A stretch of 24,635 nucleotides of DNA from Bordetella parapertussis (GTDB lineage Bacteria; Pseudomonadota; Gammaproteobacteria; Burkholderiales; Burkholderiaceae_B), in assembly GCA_945903445.1 (NCBI GenBank), contig CAMDNZ010000047.1:1-24635 (forward strand), written 5' to 3'. The translations under genes and the position numbers were made by a program. The stretch's first letter is position 1. Each line of letters starts with the position of its first letter. The notes below the pieces were generated by a model. It saw only the letters and a list, made by a program, of their open reading frames with translations, was not told the DNA's origin and did not search any database. This document shows positions 16,287 to 24,183 of the stretch, piece after piece.

Positions 16287-16347
16287 GCGCGCATAGTCAG
16301 CGCTATGCGCGCCACCGCTTAGCGGTGCTTTACGCGTGTCGACGCGT
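16287..16347 (+). terminator. Three tandem hairpins between the pilin gene and the assembly genes
   Basis: Stem 1 pairs GCGCGCATAG (16287-16296) with CTATGCGCGC (16303-16312), stem 2 pairs CACCGC (16313-16318) with GCGGTG (16322-16327), and stem 3 pairs ACGCGT (16332-16337) with ACGCGT (16342-16347). Stem 2 is followed by CTTT. They lie 15 bases after the pilin stop. The likely role is partial termination or 3'-end protection, giving more pilin mRNA than downstream message. Confidence 0.6.
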
Positions 16348-16382
16348 CCGGGTTCGACGCATCCAGATTCTCCCCCTTCAAA

Positions 16383-16793
16383 ATGCCCTTTATGAACATT
16401 GACCCATTGCGGCTGTGTGTCGCTAGACTCGTCGCGGCTGTCGTCTGCGTTATGCCCGCGCTTACCCAGGCATTGCCGCTCGTGCCACCTGCGATCGTGC
16501 CGACAACGCCTTTAACAGCCGCGATACAGACCGATCGAGCCTTGCAGCTTTCTCTCGTTCCAAGCGATCACCGGGTGTCGTTGGCACTGGGGCGCTTCGC
16601 GCAATTGCATGGATGGACACTGGCCTGGGAGATCGACCGCGACTTTCCCATCGACCATGCCGCGACGTTTCAGGGCAGTTTCCTGGACATCCTCCATGCC
16701 GTTGCCTTGTCTTTACAAAACACGGACTCGCCGATCCGTATTCAAGCCTACTCGGACAACCGAGTTTTGCGCGTGATTCACGCCACCCAATGA
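16383..16793 (+). CDS. TcpQ/PilL C-terminal-like pilus biogenesis protein
   Basis: This 136-residue protein starts with a typical Sec signal sequence (LVAAVVCVMPALTQA, cleavage probably after TQA near residue 30). The mature part matches the TcpQ domain seen in toxin-coregulated pilus TcpQ and at the C-terminus of R64-type PilL: VSLALGRFAQLHGWTLAWEIDRDF, then a G-x-F-x-x-I-x-x-A element and a final YSDNRVLRV strand. TcpQ-type proteins help the secretin assemble or localise in the outer membrane. Here the domain stands alone, without the long N-terminal part of PilL. The ATG at 16383 is used, with 16392 possible. Its TGA overlaps the secretin ATG, so the two partners are translationally coupled. 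Family assignment is by pattern, not by search. Confidence 0.72.
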   Translation: MPFMNIDPLRLCVARLVAAVVCVMPALTQALPLVPPAIVPTTPLTAAIQTDRALQLSLVPSDHRVSLALGRFAQLHGWTLAWEIDRDFPIDHAATFQGSFLDILHAVALSLQNTDSPIRIQAYSDNRVLRVIHATQ

Positions 16794-18481
16794 TGAAAAA
16801 AAGAACGATCTACGCACTTTCCGCAGTACTGGCGCTAAGCGCCTGTGGCACGCCGGGCATGCTTAAGCGCGTCGACGGCAACTACGAGCGAGCGCGTGAC
16901 GCCGCACGTGAGTTGCGTGCGGGCGACGATGCCCAGGTCGCCACTCGCCGTGACGTGCTCGAACACGTCAGCGGCGCCTGGGTGGCACGGCGCTCGGTGG
17001 CACTAGCCGATCGCGACGTCCTGCCGTCCATGTTCGACTCGCCTGCCAGCTTCGTGTCGGGCCGCCCCTTGCCTATGTCGATGGTCACGGCGGAAATCGC
17101 TCGCGCGCATGGGATCAACATCGGCATCGCGCGTGACGTGTTTGACCACAACAAACCGATCGACGCGCATGCCGACAGCGACCGCGATCGCTACCGCCAA
17201 GGCTACGATGTGCCGTCGCCCGAGTCTGGCGCTCAAGAGCCTCAGGTGCTCGTCGACTATACCGGCACCTTGCGTGGTCTGTTGAACACCTTAACGGGCA
17301 CGTCTGGTACTCACTGGGACTACCGCGATGGCACGGTCCAGATTGCCCGGCTGCGAACTCGAACGTTTCAGATCAAGGCGATGCCGGGCACGTCGAGTTA
17401 TTCGGCGACAGTGGGTAAAAAAGCGGACGCCAAAGCCGAAAACAAGTCGGGCGTTGGCGGCGGCGGCGATCAGGGCATGAAACTCAATTTCGGTGCCGAG
17501 ACTCGGATCGCGATGGATTCCGAACTCAATTACTGGGACGAGTTGGTCGCTGCGGTGACACGCATGCTCTCTCCCGCTGGCAGTGTGACGCCATCGACGG
17601 CGACCAACTCGCTGACAGTGACCGATATTGCCGCAGTCGTCGACCGAGTCGCCGCCTATGTCGATGCCGAAAATGCAGTGCTAGCGCGTCAGGTACGCCT
17701 GAGGGTGCAAGTGTATTCGGTTCAACTGACCGAAGAGTCGCGTGCTGGCGTGGATTGGAAGCTGGCGTTCAGGGCTTCGGGCGGCCAGTTTGCCGTGGCG
17801 GGGCCGAGCAGCGATAGCGTGACTAGCATAGGCCAGGCCGGTGGAACGGTCACGACCGGTCGTTTCAATGACTCCAAGCTGTTCTTGCAGGCGCTGAGTA
17901 AACAAGGGCGATCCGCGAATGTCATCGACACCACGGTCGTGACCTTGAACAATCAGCCCGCTCCCGTGGCCGTCACCGAAAACGAAGGTTATGTGGCCAA
18001 AGTCGAGATCAGCCAGGGCTCGCTGGGTTCGGGCTCGCTGTCCACGGCCACGCAAGCCATGTTGACCACGGGCTTCGTCATGAATCTGCTCCCCACTTTG
18101 CTCGACAATCGTAGCGTCATGCTGCAGGTCCAGGTGGACATGTCGCAAAAGAAAGACCTGAAAACGTTCAGCACTCAACACGGCTTGATCTCGTCCAGCG
18201 CTTCGAAAGACAGCGAAAAAACTGGAAACGGCGGTGAAGAAAATGGAACAGGTGGCGGGGGGGGGGCAACCGTGCAATTGCCGCACACGTCGTCTGTCCA
18301 GACCATGCAGCGCGCCGCCTTGAAGGCGGGCGAAACCCTGGTCCTGAGCGGATTTCGACGCACGACCGACTCGGCCAATCGCACAGGCATTTATAACTAC
18401 GAGGGGGGAACCAAGTCGGCGTTGCTAGGTGAAGAGGAAATCATCATTCTGATCTCACCCGAACTCACGCAGGGGGTGTGA
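16790..18481 (+). CDS. pilN: PilN-type secretin, outer-membrane lipoprotein
   Basis: This 563-residue protein is the outer-membrane secretin channel of an R64-type IVb pilus, about the length of R64 PilN (560). The N-terminus is a lipoprotein signal with lipobox LSAC and Cys19 as the acylated residue. N-domain and linker regions occupy about residues 20-280, and the secretin domain runs from about 290 to the end, with the C-terminal signature LKAGETLVLSGF and EEEIIILISPEL. Residues about 470-495 are a Gly/Glu/Lys/Ser-rich linker containing a run of ten G in the DNA (18257-18266). Two adjacent ATGs (16790, 16793) are possible; the first gives ATGA overlap with the preceding stop. The stop overlaps the pilO start by one base (TGATG). 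The reading frame is intact as sequenced. Confidence 0.92.
   Translation: MMKKRTIYALSAVLALSACGTPGMLKRVDGNYERARDAARELRAGDDAQVATRRDVLEHVSGAWVARRSVALADRDVLPSMFDSPASFVSGRPLPMSMVTAEIARAHGINIGIARDVFDHNKPIDAHADSDRDRYRQGYDVPSPESGAQEPQVLVDYTGTLRGLLNTLTGTSGTHWDYRDGTVQIARLRTRTFQIKAMPGTSSYSATVGKKADAKAENKSGVGGGGDQGMKLNFGAETRIAMDSELNYWDELVAAVTRMLSPAGSVTPSTATNSLTVTDIAAVVDRVAAYVDAENAVLARQVRLRVQVYSVQLTEESRAGVDWKLAFRASGGQFAVAGPSSDSVTSIGQAGGTVTTGRFNDSKLFLQALSKQGRSANVIDTTVVTLNNQPAPVAVTENEGYVAKVEISQGSLGSGSLSTATQAMLTTGFVMNLLPTLLDNRSVMLQVQVDMSQKKDLKTFSTQHGLISSSASKDSEKTGNGGEENGTGGGGGATVQLPHTSSVQTMQRAALKAGETLVLSGFRRTTDSANRTGIYNYEGGTKSALLGEEEIIILISPELTQGV
18257..18266 (+). repeat. Homopolymeric G10 tract inside pilN
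   Basis: Ten consecutive G encode part of a polyglycine stretch near residue 490 of the secretin. Removal of one G would lead to a TGA after 18 altered codons, and addition of one G to a TAA after about 42 altered codons, both removing the conserved C-terminal part. Such tracts are the classic substrate of slipped-strand phase variation. Confidence 0.9.
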
Positions 18482-19893
18482 TGGCACAGATTTTGTCCGA
18501 AGTGCTGGTCGCCGGTGTGCAGTGGGAAACACTGGTCGGCTTGGAGAAAGAGTCGAGCGAAGTCCGCAATCTGGCAGTCATGCGCGAAGCCAATCATGCC
18601 GTGGTGCTCGATAGCGGGCAAGGCGCGCGCGCAGTCGGTCTGATCACCTTACCCGATGACGATATCGGAGAGAGTCGGCGAGCACAGCCGCTACGTTACG
18701 CATTAGCGCCCATTGTCGCGACCTTTATCGTTACGCGCGCTGCCGTGTTCGTCCATCCCGATCCAAGCGATGCCGGACAGGTTTTGTTCATTACCATCCG
18801 CGATGGTCAGCCCGAGCTTGATCTAAGCCTGCCTACGTCGCAAGCGCTCGATCATTTGCTTGCGTTCGTCAACGAGGTCGAAGATCCGATAGTCGCCGGG
18901 GTGTTGCCGCAGGAGGTGGCCACTGGCTCGGCGAGTGACGAGGCCATGGACAAGGCCATGGACAAGGCCATGGACAAGGCGTCGCACACCGGCGTCCAGA
19001 CCGATACGGATGCACCTGCCTGTGGCAGCGATGACTCGATCTCGGGTGTCTGGCCAGCCATTCATACGCCTATCACGCTGGACACGTGTTTGCGGGCGAC
19101 ACGAGAAAGCGACCTGACCGAGTTTGTGTTCAAACGCTTGCAGGTCCATACCCAATGGAAACCGATACTTCGTAAGTTGGCTTACCCGGTGGTTGCGTCG
19201 GGGGCTGTCGCGCTGTGTTACTACGGCTGGACAGTCGTCGATCGTGCTCTGCAACCGCCACCACCGATGCCGGTCGTAGCAAACCCCATTCAGCTTTTTC
19301 AGCAACAACACCGCATGGTGTTGAGAGGTGAACCGCTACAGTTCGGCGCCCCTCACGCGAAAGCGGTCCAGCAGGCTATCGCGGCCTTGCCGTTGCGGCC
19401 AGGAGGGTGGCGAGTCGAATCGGTCGCCTGCGATCTGAGAGCATGCGTTGCGACTTGGCAACGTGGCGTAGGCGGAACCTTCGATACGCTGCTGGCGCAT
19501 CGGCCATCGGCACTTGTGCAGGGTATCGACGCGGCCGCCGAAATCCTTGCGCTACCGACCGAGGTCGTTGGGCAGGCGCAGGTCGAACCGGTACCGCTCG
19601 GCCAATTTCTTAAGGCGGCAGGCAGCCGTCTACACGAATTGAGCGACTACGGCAAGACCGTCGAAATGAGCCTGCCGGAGCTTTTGCTACCCGTGCCGCC
19701 GCCGGTTGCGCAGCGCGAAGACATCCGTCCCGTCTCGAAGGGCGAGTGGGCCCTGCAAGGCGATCTGGCGTTCATGGATTCCTTGCCCGGTCTATTGGCG
19801 CGCACCGGAAACATGGCGCTGGTCGAACTGAACGTGCTCGTTCATGACGACAAACCTCACTACATGGCGAAGGGAACCTATTATGTTTTTTAA
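18481..19893 (+). CDS. pilO: PilO-type (PilO2) pilus assembly protein
   Basis: This 470-residue protein is placed as the R64-type PilO (PilO2 family), an inner-membrane protein thought to link cytoplasmic and periplasmic parts of the pilus machine. It has a soluble N-terminal half, one clear transmembrane segment at about residues 235-255 (YPVVASGAVALCYYGWTVV), and a periplasmic C-terminal half. Length and bitopic layout fit the family, as does its place between pilN and pilP. The N-terminal half contains a low-complexity section with three AMDK repeats. The ATG at 18481 overlaps the secretin stop by one base; an in-frame GTG just before it is less likely. The 3' end overlaps pilP by 11 bases. 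Sequence conservation in PilO proteins is low, so position weighs heavily in this call. Confidence 0.78.
   Translation: MAQILSEVLVAGVQWETLVGLEKESSEVRNLAVMREANHAVVLDSGQGARAVGLITLPDDDIGESRRAQPLRYALAPIVATFIVTRAAVFVHPDPSDAGQVLFITIRDGQPELDLSLPTSQALDHLLAFVNEVEDPIVAGVLPQEVATGSASDEAMDKAMDKAMDKASHTGVQTDTDAPACGSDDSISGVWPAIHTPITLDTCLRATRESDLTEFVFKRLQVHTQWKPILRKLAYPVVASGAVALCYYGWTVVDRALQPPPPMPVVANPIQLFQQQHRMVLRGEPLQFGAPHAKAVQQAIAALPLRPGGWRVESVACDLRACVATWQRGVGGTFDTLLAHRPSALVQGIDAAAEILALPTEVVGQAQVEPVPLGQFLKAAGSRLHELSDYGKTVEMSLPELLLPVPPPVAQREDIRPVSKGEWALQGDLAFMDSLPGLLARTGNMALVELNVLVHDDKPHYMAKGTYYVF
18942..18977 (+). repeat. Three perfect 12-bp tandem repeats in pilO
   Basis: GGCCATGGACAA occurs three times without change at 18942-18953, 18954-18965 and 18966-18977, encoding AMDKAMDKAMDK. 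The unit is a multiple of three, so copy-number change would keep the frame and only alter the length of the cytoplasmic low-complexity region. Confidence 0.92.
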
Positions 19894-20365
19894 ACTCGAG
19901 CCGTGTTGCGCGGCGTTGGCATGGGTGATGCTGTCGAGCGTGGTTCAGGCCGCCGATTCGGCTCCCCCGGCTGCCCCGCTCGAAATGACCGCGCCGCCCG
20001 AATCACAGGCCATCGCGCAACCTGCCGAGACAGTGGATAGCTACGCCAAGCGGCTTTTGCAGCACCGTGCGACGCAGCCTTCCGAGGATGCTGTGGGCAC
20101 CAACGCCCCGGCGATATCGATGCAGTACACGTCGCCGGATATGCATGTTTTATTCATTAGTAGCGCGGGCACGCGGCGCAGCGCCTATCTCGTATTGGAC
20201 GGCACGTTTGGAAAAACGGTGTCAGCCCATGACAGCGTGGGCGGCTGGTCGGTACAGACCATCGGTGCCGATTACGTCGACCTCGACCGAAAGGGCGAGC
20301 AGCGACGCTTGTTATTGCCAGCCCGAGGCTTGGGTAAGCCCTCGCCCGTGCTTCAAGACGACTAG
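19883..20365 (+). CDS. pilP: PilP-type pilus biogenesis protein
   Basis: This 160-residue exported protein is assigned as PilP of the R64-type system (151 residues in R64). It has a signal peptide ending SSVVQA near residue 23, a proline/alanine-rich linker, and a small C-terminal beta domain with a DSVGGWSVQTIGADYVDL pattern, a repeat-like fold typical of PilP/GspC-type periplasmic domains that contact the secretin. The ATG at 19883 is favoured over an in-frame ATG 39 bases upstream because it places the signal peptide at the N-terminus; it overlaps the pilO gene by 11 bases. Fourteen bases separate it from pilQ. It probably bridges the inner-membrane PilO complex and the secretin. The call depends partly on gene order. 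Confidence 0.72.
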   Translation: MFFKLEPCCAALAWVMLSSVVQAADSAPPAAPLEMTAPPESQAIAQPAETVDSYAKRLLQHRATQPSEDAVGTNAPAISMQYTSPDMHVLFISSAGTRRSAYLVLDGTFGKTVSAHDSVGGWSVQTIGADYVDLDRKGEQRRLLLPARGLGKPSPVLQDD

Positions 20366-20379
20366 AGGCAGGTGGGGCG

Positions 20380-22080
20380 ATGCGAGCGGGTTTATCCAGT
20401 GCGTTTGTTCGAGCTCCGGCGCGTTTGTTGCGCTGGGTTTTTCGAGGGCGAACCTACCAGGCGCGTAAAACGACCCGCATCGCCGATGTCGTGTCGAGCG
20501 ATCTGGAGCCGCATCAGTGGAGCCAATCGATGGGCTATTCGCTGGCAGGTTACGAGCGCACAGCGCTGGTGCTGGTAGCGCTGAAATCGCGCCTCTATTT
20601 GATATTGATCGAAAACGAAGCGTATGCGAAAGTCGCCAGCTCGGATTTACTGGAACGTTTTGAGTACGGCATGCGCGCGACGCAGCGTCTCGAATGCAAA
20701 GGCATTTTCCTTGGTACGACAGAAGAGGTGTTGCTATTGCAAACTCATCTTCAGACCAATCAAGATACCCAGGTTTCTTCAAGCGAGCAACATACGGGTG
20801 CGTTTCGCAATTTCGATGTGATGATCGCCAAGGCAGTCGAGGCGGGTGCCTCGGATGTGCATCTGGAGTTTCGCGATGGCGCTCATGTGCGCGTGCGTTT
20901 CCGAGTTCATGGAAAATTGCGCGAAATGCCCGCTCACGACAGGTTGTCGCGCAACTACGCATCGATGTTGGATGCAGTGTCGGCCGCCTATAACGCACGT
21001 GCCGACTCGTCCAATCGCAGCCATAATCATTTCGACGATACCCAGCACCAGAGTTGCTCGATTCCCGTAGCGATTCGGGGACGTCCCTATCAACTGCGTT
21101 ATCAAAGCGTTCGCGAGAATCGAGGCGTAGACATCGTCTTGCGTCTTTTGTTGAACGAGGCGGTCGAAAGCGATGTCTTGACCTTGGCGCAGTTGGGCTA
21201 TTCGGCGGATCAGATTGAAATACTCGAAGATGCTGTGCATCGATCGCCTGGCTTGACCATCATCGCTGGCGAAACAGGGTCTGGAAAATCGACCACGCTG
21301 CGCACGCTCATGAGTTATGAACGCGATTCGGGCAAAAAGTTTTTTTCGATCGAAGATCCTGTCGAATACATCCAGCCGCACATGACTCAGGTTCCTATCC
21401 AACGCAGAGCCGAAGAGTCCGGCTAATCCGCGTTTAGCGCGGCCGCAAAAGTATTGCTGCGCTCTGACCCCGATAAGCTGATGCCGGGCGAAATTCGCGA
21501 CAGCGAGACCGCATTGTTTGCCAGATCGATGACCGAGACGGGTCACCAGGTGTTATCGACCATTCATGCATCCAGCGCCTTCGGCATTCTCGCGCGGCTG
21601 ACCAGCACCGAAATAGGAATGCCCCTCGAAGCGGTGGCAGGCACTAATTTTTTGACCGCAATGGTCTATCAAAAACTGGTGCCTGTGCTGTGTCTGTCAT
21701 GCCGAGTGCGTGCCGTACACGCATTCGATGCCGATTATTTACAAGTGATCGAAAGCCTGCATGTCGACGTCGAGCAGGTTTACGCCACCGGTACCGGGTG
21801 TCCGGAATGCAGTTATCGCGGTACCGCCGCGCAGACCGTGGTGGCCGAAGTGTGCGAGGTGAACGATGCTTTGTTGGAGTCGGTGCGCAAGCGCGAATTC
21901 TGGCAGGCCCAGCAACACTGGCGCAAAGCGGCTGACGGCCGAGTCGATAGCGCCGACATGCGCGGTAAGACCGCCATGGAACATGCGCTATACAAAATGA
22001 CCCAGGGCTTGGTGGATCCACTGGACGTGGAGTCGGGTTTTTTTAAATTACGCAAATACAACGCAGAGCACTTCACATGA
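20380..22080 (+). pseudogene. pilQ: PilQ-type pilus assembly ATPase interrupted by an in-frame TAA
   Basis: This frame encodes a hexameric secretion/assembly ATPase of the PilQ/GspE family, 566 codons long if the internal stop is ignored. Walker A is GETGSGKS at codons 297-304, the EDPVEY Asp-box region follows near codon 327, Walker B is LMPGEIRD near codon 370, and the His-box is GHQVLSTIHASS near codon 389. Two CxxC pairs at codons 438/441 and 474/477 match the GspE zinc motif. Codon 349 is TAA (21424-21426), between the Asp-box and Walker B, and both sides are conserved and in the same frame. The upstream fragment alone lacks Walker B, so it would not be an active ATPase. The end overlaps pilR as ATGA. 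Possible readings are a recent nonsense mutation, a sequencing or assembly error, or readthrough. Confidence 0.85.
21424..21426 (+). other. Internal in-frame TAA of pilQ
   Basis: The codon context reads RAEESG-stop-SAFSAAAKVLLRSDPD in one frame. Any of several single base changes would restore a sense codon (CAA, GAA, AAA, TCA, TTA, TAC or TAT). No other stop or length change is needed to make an intact ATPase. Confidence 0.9.
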
Positions 22081-23174
22081 TCGAAAATCTCAAAACCAGT
22101 TTGCAGCGTTTGCTACCTGCAACTGATCCTTATCCAGGCATAAAAAAAGCAATAAAAATGCTGTATAAGCGCCGGGCAAAATTTTACGGCGACTTGGCCG
22201 ATGCCTTGGCAGACGGTGCGAATCCCTACGAGTTGTTCAAACGCCGAGCCGAACGTGCTCGTCAGAGGCGTGATCCCATGGCACCGCTGTACGCCAGGTG
22301 GCGCGACCGGGCGCAACGTGGGAACCTACGCCAGACGTTCGACCAGACACTACCCGCCGAAGACCTGCTGGTGATCAGCGCAGGTGAGCGCGGCGATCTA
22401 CCGGCGATCATGCGGTTCTTGGCGCAGGTGGTGACTAAGCGTGACGCGAGTCGCCAGGCGATCAAGAAGGCCGTGGCGGGACCGGCATTCATCTTCTTAA
22501 TGATTACCGCCATTCAAATTGGCGTTGCGGTCGGCATGATGCCCATTATGGTGGAAATCATGCCGCCCGAGCAGTTTCCGGCAGCTGGCGCACTGCTCTA
22601 CACGCTATCGAACTTCATCGTTAATTACTGGTATTTGATATACGGTCTGCCGATCGCGTTGACCGTTGCCGTGGTCATCAGCTTGCCGCGTTGGAGCGGG
22701 CGGTGGCGGCGTCGGATCGATACTATCGCGCCATATAGCATTTATCGTGACGTGCGGGCCGCCGAGTTGCTGGTCTCGCTTGCCGCCATGATGCAAGCAA
22801 AGACATCGATGTTCGATGCGATCGCGATGATGGCTCAGGGCAGTTCACCGTGGATGCGCAGTCATTTGATGCGAATGCGTGCATCTTTGCGTTCCGACCG
22901 TAGTCTGATCAAAGCGGTCGATACCGGCATCTTCGGCCCCGAACTCCTCGATCGCGTCATGGATTATTCTGAACGCAGCAATTTCGAGCGTGGGATTGCC
23001 AAGATCGGACTGACGACGATCGACGAGGTTAGTGCGATGATCAACGCGCGGGCCGGTGTCGCACGCAATGCACTGATGATTCTGGCTGGCGCTTTTCTCG
23101 TTTTGACCGTGATGGGCATGATGTCCATTGGCTACGAAGCGGGTGAAGTCGCGCAACGCATGATGATGGGTTGA
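22077..23174 (+). CDS. pilR: PilR-type inner-membrane platform protein (T2SSF/GspF family)
   Basis: This 365-residue protein is the polytopic platform protein that works with the PilQ ATPase to assemble the pilus. It has the two T2SSF cytoplasmic helical domains of the GspF family, with VISAGERGDLPAIMRFLAQ in the first and AAELLVSLAAMMQAKTSMFDAI in the second. Three membrane segments are visible: about residues 135-160 (GPAFIFLMITAIQIGVAVG), 185-215 (YWYLIYGLPIALTVAVV) and 325-350 (ALMILAGAFLVLTVMGMM). Length matches R64 PilR (about 360). The ATG at 22077 overlaps the pilQ stop as ATGA, so its translation is probably coupled; the internal pilQ stop is 650 bases upstream and translation would have to restart. 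Its reading frame is intact. Confidence 0.9.
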   Translation: MIENLKTSLQRLLPATDPYPGIKKAIKMLYKRRAKFYGDLADALADGANPYELFKRRAERARQRRDPMAPLYARWRDRAQRGNLRQTFDQTLPAEDLLVISAGERGDLPAIMRFLAQVVTKRDASRQAIKKAVAGPAFIFLMITAIQIGVAVGMMPIMVEIMPPEQFPAAGALLYTLSNFIVNYWYLIYGLPIALTVAVVISLPRWSGRWRRRIDTIAPYSIYRDVRAAELLVSLAAMMQAKTSMFDAIAMMAQGSSPWMRSHLMRMRASLRSDRSLIKAVDTGIFGPELLDRVMDYSERSNFERGIAKIGLTTIDEVSAMINARAGVARNALMILAGAFLVLTVMGMMSIGYEAGEVAQRMMMG

Positions 23175-23178
23175 GGCC

Positions 23179-24183
23179 ATGACTACGAACAGCTTGACCC
23201 CTCGGGTGCCGCTTGGCGAGGACGCGGCCCGCCATCGTTGGCGCGCTGCGTTGGGATGGACGTTTGGTGCAGTCGTTTTCTTCGCAGTTTTCATGGCGCT
23301 GGGTTTGTGGGCGTCTGCATCGGTCCAAGCCTTGTGCGCCATGCTGACGCTCGGGTTGATCGTCGGCAGTTTCGTGAACGTTGTGGTGTTAAGACTGCCG
23401 CGCATGTTGGAACGGCAATGGCAAGACGCCGCCCATGAAGTGCTTGCAGAACATCGGGCAAATTCGCTGGCGGTGCCGATGCAGGCATCGTCGGGCCCCC
23501 GGCTGTCGCTGACAAGTCCGCGCGCTCATTGCGGCGCGTGCAAGGCGCCGGTTGCCGCGCGGCATAGTGTGCCGGTGGTGAGCTATATAGTGCTGCGCGG
23601 TCGATGCGCAGCCTGCCGTGCCTCGTTCAGCAGCCGCTATGCCTGGGTCGAACTGGCTTGCGGATTGCTCTGGGCGGCCGTGGGTTGGCGCTTCGGGATG
23701 GCCGTGGAAACTGTGCTGTATGGCGTATTTCTGACCGGGCTGCTGGCGCTGTCCTTGATCGACTGGGACACCCAGTTGCTGCCAGACTCGATCACGTTGC
23801 CCTTGTTGTGGATGGGTCTGTTGTCGAGCCTGGGCGGCTGGACGGTGGCCCTGACCGACGCCGTCCTGGGCGCAGCTGCGGGTTATGGCGTGATGTGGGT
23901 GATCGCGGCCGCGTTTCGGACCGCGACCGGCCGTGACGGGATGGGGCAGGGTGACTTAAAACTCATGGCTGCCTTGGGCGCATGGCTGGGGTGGATGCAT
24001 GTGCCGCTCGTTTTGACGTTAGGTGCGCTAGTGAGCGCAGTGGTGGGTGGATTACGCTTGTACCGTCGTCAGCTGGGATGGGATACGCCGCAAGCCTTCG
24101 GACCGTACTTGGCCGCGGCAGGCGCGCTATCGCTTTTTTACGGGTCTCAATGCTTGGCTTATTACGCCGCGCTCTTGGAATGA
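23179..24183 (+). CDS. pilD: Prepilin peptidase, A24 family, with N-methyltransferase-type zinc domain
   Basis: This 334-residue integral membrane aspartyl protease should cleave the PilS-like and PilV-like leaders after Gly. The two catalytic aspartates fit Asp195 in LIDWDTQLLPD and Asp259 in GMGQGDLKLM, 64 residues apart as in P. aeruginosa PilD. Between the first and second helices lies the discontinuous cysteine domain of full-length PilD enzymes: C118/C121 (HCGACK) and C143/C146 (RCAACRA), typical of bifunctional enzymes that also N-methylate pilin. About 50 extra residues lie before the first cysteine pair. R64's own peptidase (called PilU) lacks this domain, so the gene here is more PilD-like. 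It starts four bases after pilR and overlaps the next gene as ATGA. Confidence 0.9.
   Translation: MTTNSLTPRVPLGEDAARHRWRAALGWTFGAVVFFAVFMALGLWASASVQALCAMLTLGLIVGSFVNVVVLRLPRMLERQWQDAAHEVLAEHRANSLAVPMQASSGPRLSLTSPRAHCGACKAPVAARHSVPVVSYIVLRGRCAACRASFSSRYAWVELACGLLWAAVGWRFGMAVETVLYGVFLTGLLALSLIDWDTQLLPDSITLPLLWMGLLSSLGGWTVALTDAVLGAAAGYGVMWVIAAAFRTATGRDGMGQGDLKLMAALGAWLGWMHVPLVLTLGALVSAVVGGLRLYRRQLGWDTPQAFGPYLAAAGALSLFYGSQCLAYYAALLE

Noticed and set aside
20380..22080. Idea that pilQ consists of two separate real genes
   Set aside because: The second part would begin without a ribosome binding site in the middle of the conserved ATPase core; both parts are in the same frame, so one interrupted gene is simpler.
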